Shown piece by piece: positions 1 through 14,253 of a stretch of 64,000 nucleotides of DNA (positions are counted from its first letter, which is position 1; every line of letters begins with the position of its first letter). The DNA comes from [Empedobacter] haloabium (GTDB lineage: Bacteria; Pseudomonadota; Gammaproteobacteria; Burkholderiales; Burkholderiaceae_D): the NCBI GenBank assembly GCA_008011715.2, contig CP136508.1:558001-622000 (forward strand), given 5' to 3'. A program made the translations under genes and the position numbers. The notes below the pieces were generated by a model. That model was not told where the DNA came from, ran no database searches, and saw nothing but the letters and a program-made list of their open reading frames with translations.

Positions 1-163
1 TCCGGGTCGTTGGGAGTGTCGTAGGGCACGGCGCAGGTGGAAGGTTGGGATGTCCAGAGGGTAGCGTGGTTCCGGCCGGCCGGCAAGCCGGCGCTGTACC
101 GGGGACGGGACAGGCGCATACAATAGCCGCCAAATCCCTCATCCGTGACCAACAGGAGACACC

Positions 164-1573
164 ATGCGCCGCATCCGCCAGCTGCTTGCCGCCACCAGTT
201 TCATCGCCACCAACGTCCTGGCCGCACAGCCGGCCACCGTGCGGGTCGATTACCTCCACAGCGGCAACGCGCTGGCCGAATCGTACGCGCTGGAGCGGCT
301 CGTCATCGAGCCGCTGCCGTGGCCGGGCGACATGAGCCGCGCCATCGACGATACCGACCGCGGCATCAACAAGGTCGAGGTGGTGGACGCCAGGACGGGC
401 CAGCTGCTGTACTCGCGCGGCTTCTCGACCATCTTCGGCGAGTGGCGCAGTACTGAGGAGGCGAACAAGGCGACACGCGCGTTCGGTGAATCGGTGCGCT
501 TTCCGAAGCCGGACCGCCCGGTCAAGGTGCGCATCCTGAAACGCGACGAGCGCAACCTGTTCTCCATCGTCTGGACCGCCGACATCGATACCGATGCCCT
601 GGACGTGGTGCGCAAGCAGCCGCCGGCACCGGCGCAGCCGCTGCCGATCCGGGTCAGCGGGCCGTCGCCGCAGAAGGTCGACCTGCTGATCCTGGGTGAC
701 GGGTACACCAAGGCCGACATGAAGAAGTTCGAGCAGAGCGCGCGCCGGCTGGCCGCCTACCTGTTCACCGTGTCGCCCTTCCGCGAGCGCGCCAACGACT
801 TCAACGTGTGGGCACTGGCCGTGCCGACGCAGGAGTCCGGCGTCAGCCGGCCTTCCACCAACACGCACCATGCGTCGGCGCTGAACACCCGTTACGACAT
901 CTTCGGCAGCGAGCGTTACGTGCTGACGACGGACAACCGCGCCCTGCGCGACATCGCCCAGCACGCGCCGTACGAGTTCATCGAAATCCTCGTCAACAAC
1001 GACACCTATGGCGGGGGCGGCATCTACGGCCAGTTCAGCACCGCCGCCGCCAACAACGACTGGGCCAACTACCTGTTCGTGCACGAATTCGGCCACCACT
1101 TCGCCGGCCTGGCGGACGAGTATTACACGTCACCGGTGGCGTACCAATCGACCGGCGAACGGATGGAACCGTGGGAGCCGAACGTGACGGCGCTGAAGGA
1201 CCCGGCCAACGTCAAGTGGCGCCGCCACGTGACGCCGGGGGCGCCGCTGCCGACGCCATGGCCGAAGGCGGAATACGAAACACACTCGCGCGAGTACCAG
1301 AAGGTGCGCGCCCAGCTGCGCAAGGACCACCGGCCGGAAAGCGAAATGAACAAGCTGTTCCGCGATGACCTGGCCTGGACCAATGCGCTGTTTTCCAAGG
1401 CGCCGCACAAGCACGCCGTGGGCGCGTTCGAAGGCGCCAACTACGAGGCAACCGGCTATTACCGCTCGCAGCAGCAGTGCCTGATGTTCGACCGCAGCGA
1501 GGCCTTCTGCGCCGTCTGTGCCGAGGCCATCGGGCAGACCATCGACTTGTACTCGCGGCCCGCACGGCCGTAA
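164..1573 (+). CDS. Secreted M64-family (IgA-peptidase-like) zinc metallopeptidase
   Basis: 469 aa. An N-terminal signal peptide (basic MRRIRQ, then a hydrophobic stretch ending near Ala21) predicts export. The zinc site HEFGHHFAGLADEY begins at His307; His307, Glu308 and His311 form the HExxH core, and the downstream ADEY fits the M64 family. The region before it (about residues 170-300) contains the family's LLILGDGYT-type segment, and the N-terminal ~150 residues resemble the M64 N-terminal beta domain. A clear ribosome site (CAGGAGA) precedes the ATG, supporting this start. It stands alone; the next gene is separated by ~120 bp. Likely a periplasmic or extracellular endopeptidase; the substrate cannot be deduced. 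Confidence 0.85.
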   Translation: MRRIRQLLAATSFIATNVLAAQPATVRVDYLHSGNALAESYALERLVIEPLPWPGDMSRAIDDTDRGINKVEVVDARTGQLLYSRGFSTIFGEWRSTEEANKATRAFGESVRFPKPDRPVKVRILKRDERNLFSIVWTADIDTDALDVVRKQPPAPAQPLPIRVSGPSPQKVDLLILGDGYTKADMKKFEQSARRLAAYLFTVSPFRERANDFNVWALAVPTQESGVSRPSTNTHHASALNTRYDIFGSERYVLTTDNRALRDIAQHAPYEFIEILVNNDTYGGGGIYGQFSTAAANNDWANYLFVHEFGHHFAGLADEYYTSPVAYQSTGERMEPWEPNVTALKDPANVKWRRHVTPGAPLPTPWPKAEYETHSREYQKVRAQLRKDHRPESEMNKLFRDDLAWTNALFSKAPHKHAVGAFEGANYEATGYYRSQQQCLMFDRSEAFCAVCAEAIGQTIDLYSRPARP

Positions 1574-1697
1574 ATAGTAAGAAAGGCAACAAGATGTTTC
1601 AACGTACGGTAGCGCACAGTTGATGGCAATCGGAAAGTTTATTCTGATCACGTGACAAGAAGAAAACAACGCAAACCACTAAGAAAGGTGCCAAATC

Positions 1698-2186
1698 ATG
1701 AATAAACTGCTCGCAACCCTGATCGCCGGTGTCTTCGCTACCGCTGCCCACGCCCAGACCGCCACCACGGCGCCAGTGAACCAGAACGTCGCCGAGGCAC
1801 AGGCCGACGCTCAGAAGGACATCGCCAAGGCGCAGGAGAAGGAAGCGAAGAAAGTGCACGACGCCAACGAGGACGTCGCGAAGGCCCAGCACAAGGCGGA
1901 CAAGAAAGTGTCGAAAGCCGCCCACAAGGCTGACAAGGAATACGCCAAGGCCAACGAAAAAGTGGCCGAAGCCGATCCGGAAGACAAGCTGAAAGCGGAA
2001 GCCAAGGCCGACAAGAAAGTGGCCAAAGCCGATGCCAAGGTAGCGAAGGCCAGTGCCAAGGCCAACGAGAAAGTCGCCAAGGAAATGGCTGAGGCCGACA
2101 AGGAGAAAGCGCTGGCCGCCGCCAAGACCGACGAAGCCGTCGCCAAGGCCAATGCCGACGTGAAGAAGGAAGCCGCCAAGCACTAA
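1698..2186 (+). CDS. Exported Ala/Lys/Glu-rich helical repeat protein, function unknown
   Basis: 162 aa. A signal peptide (MNKLLATLIAGVFATAAHAQ) is followed by an almost pure Ala/Lys/Glu/Asp chain with repeated KVAKA and KANEKVA units. It is therefore predicted to be one long, highly charged alpha helix or coiled coil in the periplasm, comparable in composition to the TolA mid-domain or to 'cell envelope biogenesis' repeat proteins. A ribosome site (AAAGGTG) lies upstream and a strong intrinsic terminator follows, so it is a monocistronic gene. No enzymatic motif or lipobox is seen. Low-complexity composition means homology assignment would be unreliable. Confidence 0.7.
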   Translation: MNKLLATLIAGVFATAAHAQTATTAPVNQNVAEAQADAQKDIAKAQEKEAKKVHDANEDVAKAQHKADKKVSKAAHKADKEYAKANEKVAEADPEDKLKAEAKADKKVAKADAKVAKASAKANEKVAKEMAEADKEKALAAAKTDEAVAKANADVKKEAAKH

Positions 2187-2205
2187 GCGCTAGCGCTGCC
2201 AGGAC

Positions 2206-2240
2206 AACCGCCGTGCCGCGTCAGCGGGCGGCGGTTTTTT
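2206..2240 (+). terminator. Intrinsic terminator after the Ala/Lys-rich gene
   Basis: The stem AACCGCCG (2206-2213) pairs with CGGCGGTT (2229-2236), with an inner CCGC/GCGG dyad, and runs directly into six T residues. Confidence 0.85.
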
Positions 2241-2395
2241 GTTGTGGTTTTTTTGAAACTTGCGTGCCAGCGTGCGCCCTCTGGCGCACCTGCCTGTACG
2301 CCTTGGCAAGTCATCGGCGCTTGAGCGAGATCAACGTCGCCACGCGGCCAGCGCGCAATCTGTGACCTCCCTTGATGTACTTCCATGGAGCAGTC

Positions 2396-3460
2396 ATGAC
2401 GAAACCGATGGCTTTGATCTTGCAGGGCGGCGGCGCGCTGGGCGCTTTCGAATATGGTGTGGTGACCGGGCTGGTGGAAGAGGGCTGGCATCCGCGCGCC
2501 GTGACGGGCGTATCGATTGGCGCGATCAATGCGGCGTCGATTGCTGGCGCCAAGGGCGGCGACATCCCGGCCAGCCTGCACCGGATGTGGGATGCGATCA
2601 CGCTGCCGGCGATGCCACTGCTGCCGGCCGTCGTGCAGGCCAATATGTCGCTGCTGGGCAATCCGAAATTCTGGCAGTCCCGGACGGACTACTGGAACAT
2701 GCTGAGCTGGAACAGCCTGTGCAGCACGGCGCCCATGCACCGCACGCTCGCAGCGCAGCTGGACTTCGAACAGCTCAACGATCCGCTGCATATCCGTTTC
2801 GGTGTCGCGGCCACCAGCCTGCACTCGGGCGGCCAGGTCACGTTTTCGAACTACACGGCGAAGGAGGCGCACCTGGAGGCCGGTCACCACAAGGCGGTAC
2901 GCACGCGCCTGACGCCGGCCCACGTGCTGGCCAGCGGCAGCCTGCCGCCGGGTTTCCCCGCCACCCGGATCGACGGCAGGGATTACTGGGACGGCGGCCT
3001 GTTCAGCAACACGCCCATCGATTCGCTGCTCAATTTGCTGGAACCGGACGAAATCGACACGCTGCCGATCTTTGTCGTCGACCTGTTCCCGACGGACGAC
3101 CAGCCGTCGCCGACGAACTTGTTGGAAGTGCAGACTCGCGCGACGGCGCTGCAGTACCAAAACCGCTTCTGGGCGCAGTATGGCGGTAGCGGCAAGCTCG
3201 AAGGGTTTCTCGCGATGCTGGCGGCGCTGGAGTCGGTGGCGGACGGCACTGAGCTGGAGGGCATGCCGTCGTTTGCCTGGCTGATGCGGCTGCGGGCGCT
3301 GAAGAATGTACAGGTCATTGCGAGCACGCCCGCTGCGGCGGGCGGCGATCACGACTTCTCGTCCGGCGGCGTGCGCAATCTGTACGAGGCCGGCAGGGCG
3401 GCCGCGCGGCAGCACCTGGCCCGCTCGAGCGGGCGGCCGGCGCTGCGCGCCGCTGCTTGA
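2396..3460 (+). CDS. Patatin-like phospholipase (with C-terminal DUF3734-like region)
   Basis: 354 aa from the ATG at 2396, chosen because GGAG lies 5 bases upstream; an in-frame TTG/ATG 21-24 bases earlier lacks a ribosome site. The N-terminus has the glycine-rich oxyanion loop GGGALG (residues 11-16). The nucleophile elbow GVSIG places catalytic Ser40, and the partner aspartate is in DGG (Asp199). This is a complete Ser-Asp dyad of the patatin family, expected to hydrolyse acyl esters of lipids. There is no signal peptide, so it is probably cytoplasmic or membrane-associated. The C-terminal ~100 residues resemble DUF3734. A terminator-like palindrome follows 33 bp later. Confidence 0.85.
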   Translation: MTKPMALILQGGGALGAFEYGVVTGLVEEGWHPRAVTGVSIGAINAASIAGAKGGDIPASLHRMWDAITLPAMPLLPAVVQANMSLLGNPKFWQSRTDYWNMLSWNSLCSTAPMHRTLAAQLDFEQLNDPLHIRFGVAATSLHSGGQVTFSNYTAKEAHLEAGHHKAVRTRLTPAHVLASGSLPPGFPATRIDGRDYWDGGLFSNTPIDSLLNLLEPDEIDTLPIFVVDLFPTDDQPSPTNLLEVQTRATALQYQNRFWAQYGGSGKLEGFLAMLAALESVADGTELEGMPSFAWLMRLRALKNVQVIASTPAAAGGDHDFSSGGVRNLYEAGRAAARQHLARSSGRPALRAAA

Positions 3461-3492
3461 ATACATTTGCGAGCTACCAAAGGATCGGGCTT

Positions 3493-3527
3493 AGGGTCTG
3501 TCCCTTCGGGACTGACCCTGGTTTTTT
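3493..3527 (+). terminator. Terminator-like GGGTC/GACCC palindrome after the patatin gene
   Basis: AGGGTCTGTCCC and GGGACTGACCCT pair with one mismatch around a TTCG loop, and GG plus seven T residues follow. The shape is a good intrinsic terminator. The arms belong to the dispersed GGGGTCAG/GGGGACAG palindrome family of this window. Confidence 0.7.
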
Positions 3528-3621
3528 TCCGCGGCAGAGCCATGCTTCGGCGTTGCCATGCGCCTGCTCGTCACTGGCGGCGGAACCTGTTCGCGGTACA
3601 TTGCTGCCGCAGATAAAAACC

Positions 3622-3686
3622 GGGGTCAGTCCCCTGACACCGCCGCAGGCAAGCGCTGACGTTCTCGCTTAACGGGGACAGACCCC
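3622..3686. repeat. GGGGTCAG/GGGGACAG palindrome copy (imperfect, 39-nt spacer)
   Basis: GGGGTCAGTCCCC at 3622-3634 faces GGGGACAGACCCC at 3674-3686, pairing with one mismatch. It lies 27 bp past the end of parC, between two convergent genes. It is one member of the family at 29914, 30637, 39466, 43907 and 53802. Confidence 0.7.
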
Positions 3687-3712
3687 AAACCCGAGACACC
3701 GCGGGTTACCGA

Positions 3713-6046
<2,334 letters not shown>

Positions 6047-6061
6047 GATTACGTATCTCGA

Positions 6062-8059
<1,998 letters not shown>

Positions 8060-8329
8060 ACTGTAAATATTGCAATTCTTGAATTGGGAGCCCGCGGCAT
8101 GCCATGGGCGGATGCCTGCGCATTCTATATGCAACGAGGTGTCGGCAAGGAGTCCCGGCGGGACCGCGTGACCGAAAAAAACCTTGATGGCGCAACGGAC
8201 AAGACTGCTATTGTCGCTAAATGCTGTACAAACATCCAGCATTTTATGGCGCGACCGCTGGCGGGGGGGCCGGGGGAGGAGGCAGGACTGCCGCCAGCGG
8301 CTGGACGCGCCGGCGGCGAGAGGAACTTG

Positions 8330-9397
8330 TCAGCCCAGGGAAACGGCGCGGACCGCACCGCCGCCGCGCAGGCGCATGCGCAGCCACGTGCGCACGGGCG
8401 CGTCGAAGCGCTTGTCCAGCTGGAGGCACAGGTAGAACAACAGTACCGTCATCGCCGCCGCCAGCGGCCGTTCCCAGCCATGCACGAAGGCGGCGCTTTT
8501 GCGCACGATATGGCCGAACGGTACGTGCATCAGGTACAGCGGATAGCTTGCCACGCCCAATACTTCCAGGACCCTTGCATGCCAGGCGCGCGTGGGTTCC
8601 TCGCTGGCGGCCACGATGATCGCGAACGGCAGCACGACGAACACGGCCACCAGGTGCACGAGCCAGCCGTAGCCGGGCGGACTCGGCGTGACCATCAGGA
8701 CGGCAAGCAGGGGGAAACTGAACCACGCCGGCAGGTTCCAGGTCCAGCGCTGCAACCGCGTGCGGTGACGGTACAGCAGCAAGCCAAGACCGATGCCGAA
8801 GACGGCGCGCAGGAAGCCGCCGAAGAAGGAGAGCCAGCCGCGCAGGTAGCCATGACCGAGCGTGTTGGTAGCGAGCGCCACAACGATCAGCAGCACCCCC
8901 GCGACGCCTACCACGACGGTCAGCAGGCGCTTGCCGATGTGCTGCCGCGTGTAGGCATATAACACGTTGACCAGCATTTCCAGAGCCAGGGACCAGAAAC
9001 ATATATTAACGGAATACATCGCTGGTGAACCGTTGACACTATATGGCAGGAAACATAAGGCGAGCGCGATGGCAAGCAGCCATTCCAGCACGACCAGATT
9101 CGGCTCGGCGCGGGCAACGGTACCGACAATGAAATAGGCGCCGCAAATCACGACGGACAATGCATAGACCGGATACAGCCGGGCGAAGCGCAAACGCATG
9201 AACTCGCCAGGGCCCATCCTGCCGCTGCCGAGCTTGTCGTCATAGGCGTGCGCGATCACGAAGCCGCTCAGCATGAAGAACAAGTCGACAGCAAGGTGGC
9301 TCTGCTGGAAATGGAAGCGGAACAGCTCGTCCCAGTGACGGGCGAGCACGAACAACGCGGCCATGCCGCGTATCCCGTCAAGGTAGGAAAATCGCAT
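8330..9397 (-). CDS. Acyltransferase family 3 membrane protein (OafA/YrhL type), copy 1
   Basis: 355 aa from the ATG at 9397. The longer open frame would add 33 A/T-coded residues not shared by the paralog, whose protein also begins MRFSYLDG. It has about ten hydrophobic helices; family hallmarks are LDGIRGMAALFVLARHW at the N-terminus and DLFFMLSGFVIAHAY. Such proteins transfer acetyl or other acyl groups to cell-surface glycans or lipids; the acceptor is unknown. It lacks the C-terminal SGNH domain seen in the 24.1-kb homologue. A close paralog lies at 19354 in the same orientation. Confidence 0.85.
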   Translation of the reverse strand: MRFSYLDGIRGMAALFVLARHWDELFRFHFQQSHLAVDLFFMLSGFVIAHAYDDKLGSGRMGPGEFMRLRFARLYPVYALSVVICGAYFIVGTVARAEPNLVVLEWLLAIALALCFLPYSVNGSPAMYSVNICFWSLALEMLVNVLYAYTRQHIGKRLLTVVVGVAGVLLIVVALATNTLGHGYLRGWLSFFGGFLRAVFGIGLGLLLYRHRTRLQRWTWNLPAWFSFPLLAVLMVTPSPPGYGWLVHLVAVFVVLPFAIIVAASEEPTRAWHARVLEVLGVASYPLYLMHVPFGHIVRKSAAFVHGWERPLAAAMTVLLFYLCLQLDKRFDAPVRTWLRMRLRGGGAVRAVSLG

Positions 9398-9634
9398 GAG
9401 ATAAGAAAAGGCGGAACAGATGTGCCGCGATGCTAGCGCCAAATAATCAAAAAGAAAAGAGAAAATGTAATTCTTTTTTGGAAATAAATATTGCAACTAT
9501 ATTATTAGCTTTGTGAATGTCGGACATAGCCGCCGTGTTTACAGAACGTTTACGGCGACGTCCCGACTGTTTACCCCGTTTTTAGGCGCCGGCCGATAAC
9601 CTTTCGTGCATCTCAACACTGTTCGGAGGTTTCC
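9398..9634. promoter_or_regulatory. Divergent intergenic region with phased GTTTAC repeats upstream of kdp
   Basis: The half next to the acyltransferase is strikingly A/T-rich. The half next to kdp carries GTTTAC at 9537, 9548 and 9569, starts separated by 11 and 21 bp, so the copies fall on one helix face. The third reads TTTACCCCG, resembling the T-rich/TTTACACCCCG element known upstream of E. coli kdpFABC. Inferred KdpE operator; no confident -35/-10 pair was assigned. Confidence 0.5.
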
Positions 9635-9727
9635 GTGGACATCGTATTTCTCGGCCTGATCGCGCTGTGCGTCGGGTTGGTCGGGGCGCTGGTGCTGGGC
9701 TGCGCCAGGCTGGGGAGGCAGCTATGA
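9635..9727 (+). CDS. Membrane micropeptide ahead of kdpF, unassigned
   Basis: 30 codons from GTG, preceded by a good ribosome site (CGGAGG). The product starts VDIVFLGLIALCVGLVGA and has one transmembrane helix ending in a basic tail (ARLGRQL). Its stop overlaps the kdpF ATG (ATGA). It is not KdpF itself, which follows, but is the same size and topology. Translational coupling and the ribosome site argue it is made. Role unknown; possibly a second small stabiliser of the KdpABC complex. Confidence 0.6.
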   Translation: MDIVFLGLIALCVGLVGALVLGCARLGRQL

Positions 9728-9813
9728 GCGCGGCTGACATTGCCGCCGCCTGCGTCGCCGCGGGCCTGCTGGTGTATCTGGTGGTGGCGCTGGTGCGCGC
9801 GGAGGCCCTGTGA
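9724..9813 (+). CDS. kdpF: Potassium-transporting ATPase KdpF subunit
   Basis: 29 aa beginning [18 protein letters not shown], a single transmembrane helix ending in VRAEAL. The [14 protein letters not shown] stretch matches the typical KdpF pattern (LxVYLxxALLRPE). KdpF stabilises the KdpABC pump. It overlaps the micropeptide upstream and kdpA downstream (GTGA), so the whole kdp start is translationally coupled. Confidence 0.8.
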   Translation: MSAADIAAACVAAGLLVYLVVALVRAEAL

Positions 9814-11567
9814 GCGCCGCGTTCCTGACCCTCCTGGGCGTCTTCCTGCTCACCCTGCTGGCACTGGCATGGCCGCTGTCGGCCTGGCTGGCCCGGGTGG
9901 CCGACACCACCCGGCCGCCGACCGGTAGCGACCTGGCGGCCCGTGCCGAACGCGGCCTGTACCGGCTGGCCGGTATCGACGCTGACGAGGGCATGGGCTG
10001 GCGCGGTTATGCACTGGCCCTGTTGGCGTTCAATGGGTTCGGCACCGTGTTTGTCTATTCGATCCAGCGGCTGCAGTACTGGCTGCCGTTCAATCCGCAG
10101 CGGCTGGCCGCCGTTGCCGCCGATTCGTCGTTCAACACGGCCGTCAGTTTCGTGGCCAACACCAACTGGCAGGGCTACGCGGGCGAGCAGACGATGAGCC
10201 ATTTCACGCAAATGGTCGCGCTGGCGGGCCAGAACTTCTTCTCCGCCGCGACCGGGATCGCCGTCGTGTTCGCGCTGGTGCGCGGCTTCGCCGCCCGCTC
10301 GGCCACGACGATCGGCAACTTCTGGATCGACGTGACGCGCGCGACACTCTACGTGCTGCTGCCGCTGTCGCTGCTGCTGGCGGTGTTCCTGATGGGGCAG
10401 GGCGTGATCCAGAACTTCGACCCCGACCATGCGGTGACGTCGCGCGAGCCGGTGACGTACCAGCTGCCGGGCGCCGCCGCCGTGACGGCGACGACTCAGG
10501 TCCTGCCCATGGGGCCCGTCGCGTCGCAGGAGGCGATCAAGCTGCTGGGCACCAATGGCGGCGGCTTTTTCAACGCCAACTCGGCCCATCCCTACGAAAA
10601 TCCGACCGCGCTGGCCAACTTCGCGCAGATGCTGGCGATCTTCGTGATTCCGGCCGCGTTGTGCCTGGCGTTCGGCCGCATGGTCGGCGACATCCGCCAG
10701 GGCTGGGCCGTGCTGGCCGCGATGACGCTCGTCTTCGTGCTGGCGGCCTGCGCGCTGGCGGCAGCCGAACAGCAGGCCCATCCCGCCCTGGCGGCGCTGG
10801 GCGTCGACCAGGCGGCCGGCGCCCTGCAGGCCGGCGGCAACATGGAAGGCAAGGAGACCCGCTTCGGCATCGCGGCATCGAGCCTGTTTGCCGCCGTCAC
10901 CACGGCCGCCTCCTGCGGCGCCGTCAACGCGATGCACGATTCGCTGATGCCACTGGGTGGCGCGGTGCCCCTGCTGCTGATGCAGTTCGGCGAGGTGATC
11001 TTCGGTGGCGTCGGCTCGGGCCTGTACGGCATGCTGGTGTTCGCACTGCTGGCGGTCTTCATCGCCGGCCTGATGATCGGCCGCACGCCGGAGTACCTGG
11101 GCAAGAAGATCGGCCCGTACGAGGTGAAGATGCTGGCGCTGGCGATCCTCGTCACGCCCGTGCTGGTGCTGGCGGGGACGGCCATCGCCGCCAGCGTGCC
11201 GGCCGGCGCCGGCGGCGTCGCCAACCCGGGCGCGCACGGCTTTTCCGAGATCCTGTACGCGTTCAGCTCGGCCGCGAACAACAACGGCAGCGCTTTTGCC
11301 GGCTTGTCCGCCAACACGCCGTTCTACAACACGCTGCTCGCGCTGGCGATGTGGTTCGGGCGTTTCGCCGTGATCGTGCCGGTGCTGGCCATCGCGGGCG
11401 CGCTGGCCGCGCGTCAGCGCCTGCCTGCCAGCAGCGGCACGATGCCTACCCACGGCCCGCTGTTCGTGCTGCTGCTGATCGGCGTCGTGCTGCTGGTCGG
11501 CGTGTTGAACTACGTGCCCGCTTTGGCTCTCGGCCCGGTCATCGAACACCTGCAACTTTTCCAATAA
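9810..11567 (+). CDS. kdpA: Potassium-transporting ATPase, K+-channel-like subunit A
   Basis: 585 aa, GTG start overlapping kdpF's stop. KdpA is the ion-translocating subunit of the high-affinity K+ pump and carries four K+-channel-like pore loops; [19 protein letters not shown] is the characteristic second selectivity-loop region. About ten transmembrane helices are visible. Length is close to the usual ~560 aa, slightly extended in the periplasmic loop around residues 210-240. It is followed 10 bp later by kdpB with its own ribosome site. Confidence 0.96.
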   Translation: MSAAFLTLLGVFLLTLLALAWPLSAWLARVADTTRPPTGSDLAARAERGLYRLAGIDADEGMGWRGYALALLAFNGFGTVFVYSIQRLQYWLPFNPQRLAAVAADSSFNTAVSFVANTNWQGYAGEQTMSHFTQMVALAGQNFFSAATGIAVVFALVRGFAARSATTIGNFWIDVTRATLYVLLPLSLLLAVFLMGQGVIQNFDPDHAVTSREPVTYQLPGAAAVTATTQVLPMGPVASQEAIKLLGTNGGGFFNANSAHPYENPTALANFAQMLAIFVIPAALCLAFGRMVGDIRQGWAVLAAMTLVFVLAACALAAAEQQAHPALAALGVDQAAGALQAGGNMEGKETRFGIAASSLFAAVTTAASCGAVNAMHDSLMPLGGAVPLLLMQFGEVIFGGVGSGLYGMLVFALLAVFIAGLMIGRTPEYLGKKIGPYEVKMLALAILVTPVLVLAGTAIAASVPAGAGGVANPGAHGFSEILYAFSSAANNNGSAFAGLSANTPFYNTLLALAMWFGRFAVIVPVLAIAGALAARQRLPASSGTMPTHGPLFVLLLIGVVLLVGVLNYVPALALGPVIEHLQLFQ

Positions 11568-11577
11568 GAGGTAAACC

Positions 11578-13655
<2,078 letters not shown>

Positions 13656-13659
<4 letters not shown>

Positions 13660-14225
13660 TTGCAATGATCCGTCCCACCCTCGTCATCTTCGCCGCCCTG
13701 ACGCTCGCCTGCGGCATCGTCTATCCGCTGGCCGTCACCGCCATCGGCCAGGCGCTATTCCCGGCGCAGGCCAACGGCAGCCTGGTCGTGCAGGATGGCC
13801 AGGTCGTCGGCTCGCGCCTGATCGGCCAGTCGTTCACGGCGCCGCGCTATTTCTGGGGCCGGCCGTCCGCCACCGCGCCGATGCCGTACAACGGTGCCGG
13901 CTCGGGCGGCTCGAACCAGGGCCCGCTGAACCCCGCGCTGACGAGTGCCGTCAGGGACCGCATCGCGGCGCTGCGCGATGCCGATCCGGACAACACGGCG
14001 CCGGTGCCGGTGGACCTGGTGACGGCATCGGCCAGCGGTCTCGATCCCGACATCAGCCTGGCCGCCGCGGAGTACCAGGTGACGCGTGTGGCCCGTGCAC
14101 GCGGCCTGGAGCCGGCCCGGGTGCGGGCACTGGTGGCGCGTCATGCGGAACGGCCGCTGTTCGGTTTCCTGGGCGAGCCGCGCGTCAACGTGCTGGCGCT
14201 GAACCTCGCGCTGGACGCGCACTGA
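13656..14225 (+). CDS. kdpC: Potassium-transporting ATPase subunit C
   Basis: 189 aa with one N-terminal transmembrane helix and a periplasmic/cytoplasmic KdpC domain. Family segments include [20 protein letters not shown] and [22 protein letters not shown]. It acts as an assembly/affinity factor of the pump. The start overlaps kdpB's stop and has AAGGAG upstream. kdpD begins 28 bp after its stop. Confidence 0.95.
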
Positions 14226-14253
14226 TTTGCCACCGATCCGCTACACTGCGCCC

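Noticed and set aside
1..163. Possible gene fragment or palindrome copy at the window start
   Set aside because: Only short frames; ACCGGGGACGGGACAGG near 98-114 is reminiscent of the palindrome family but does not pair.
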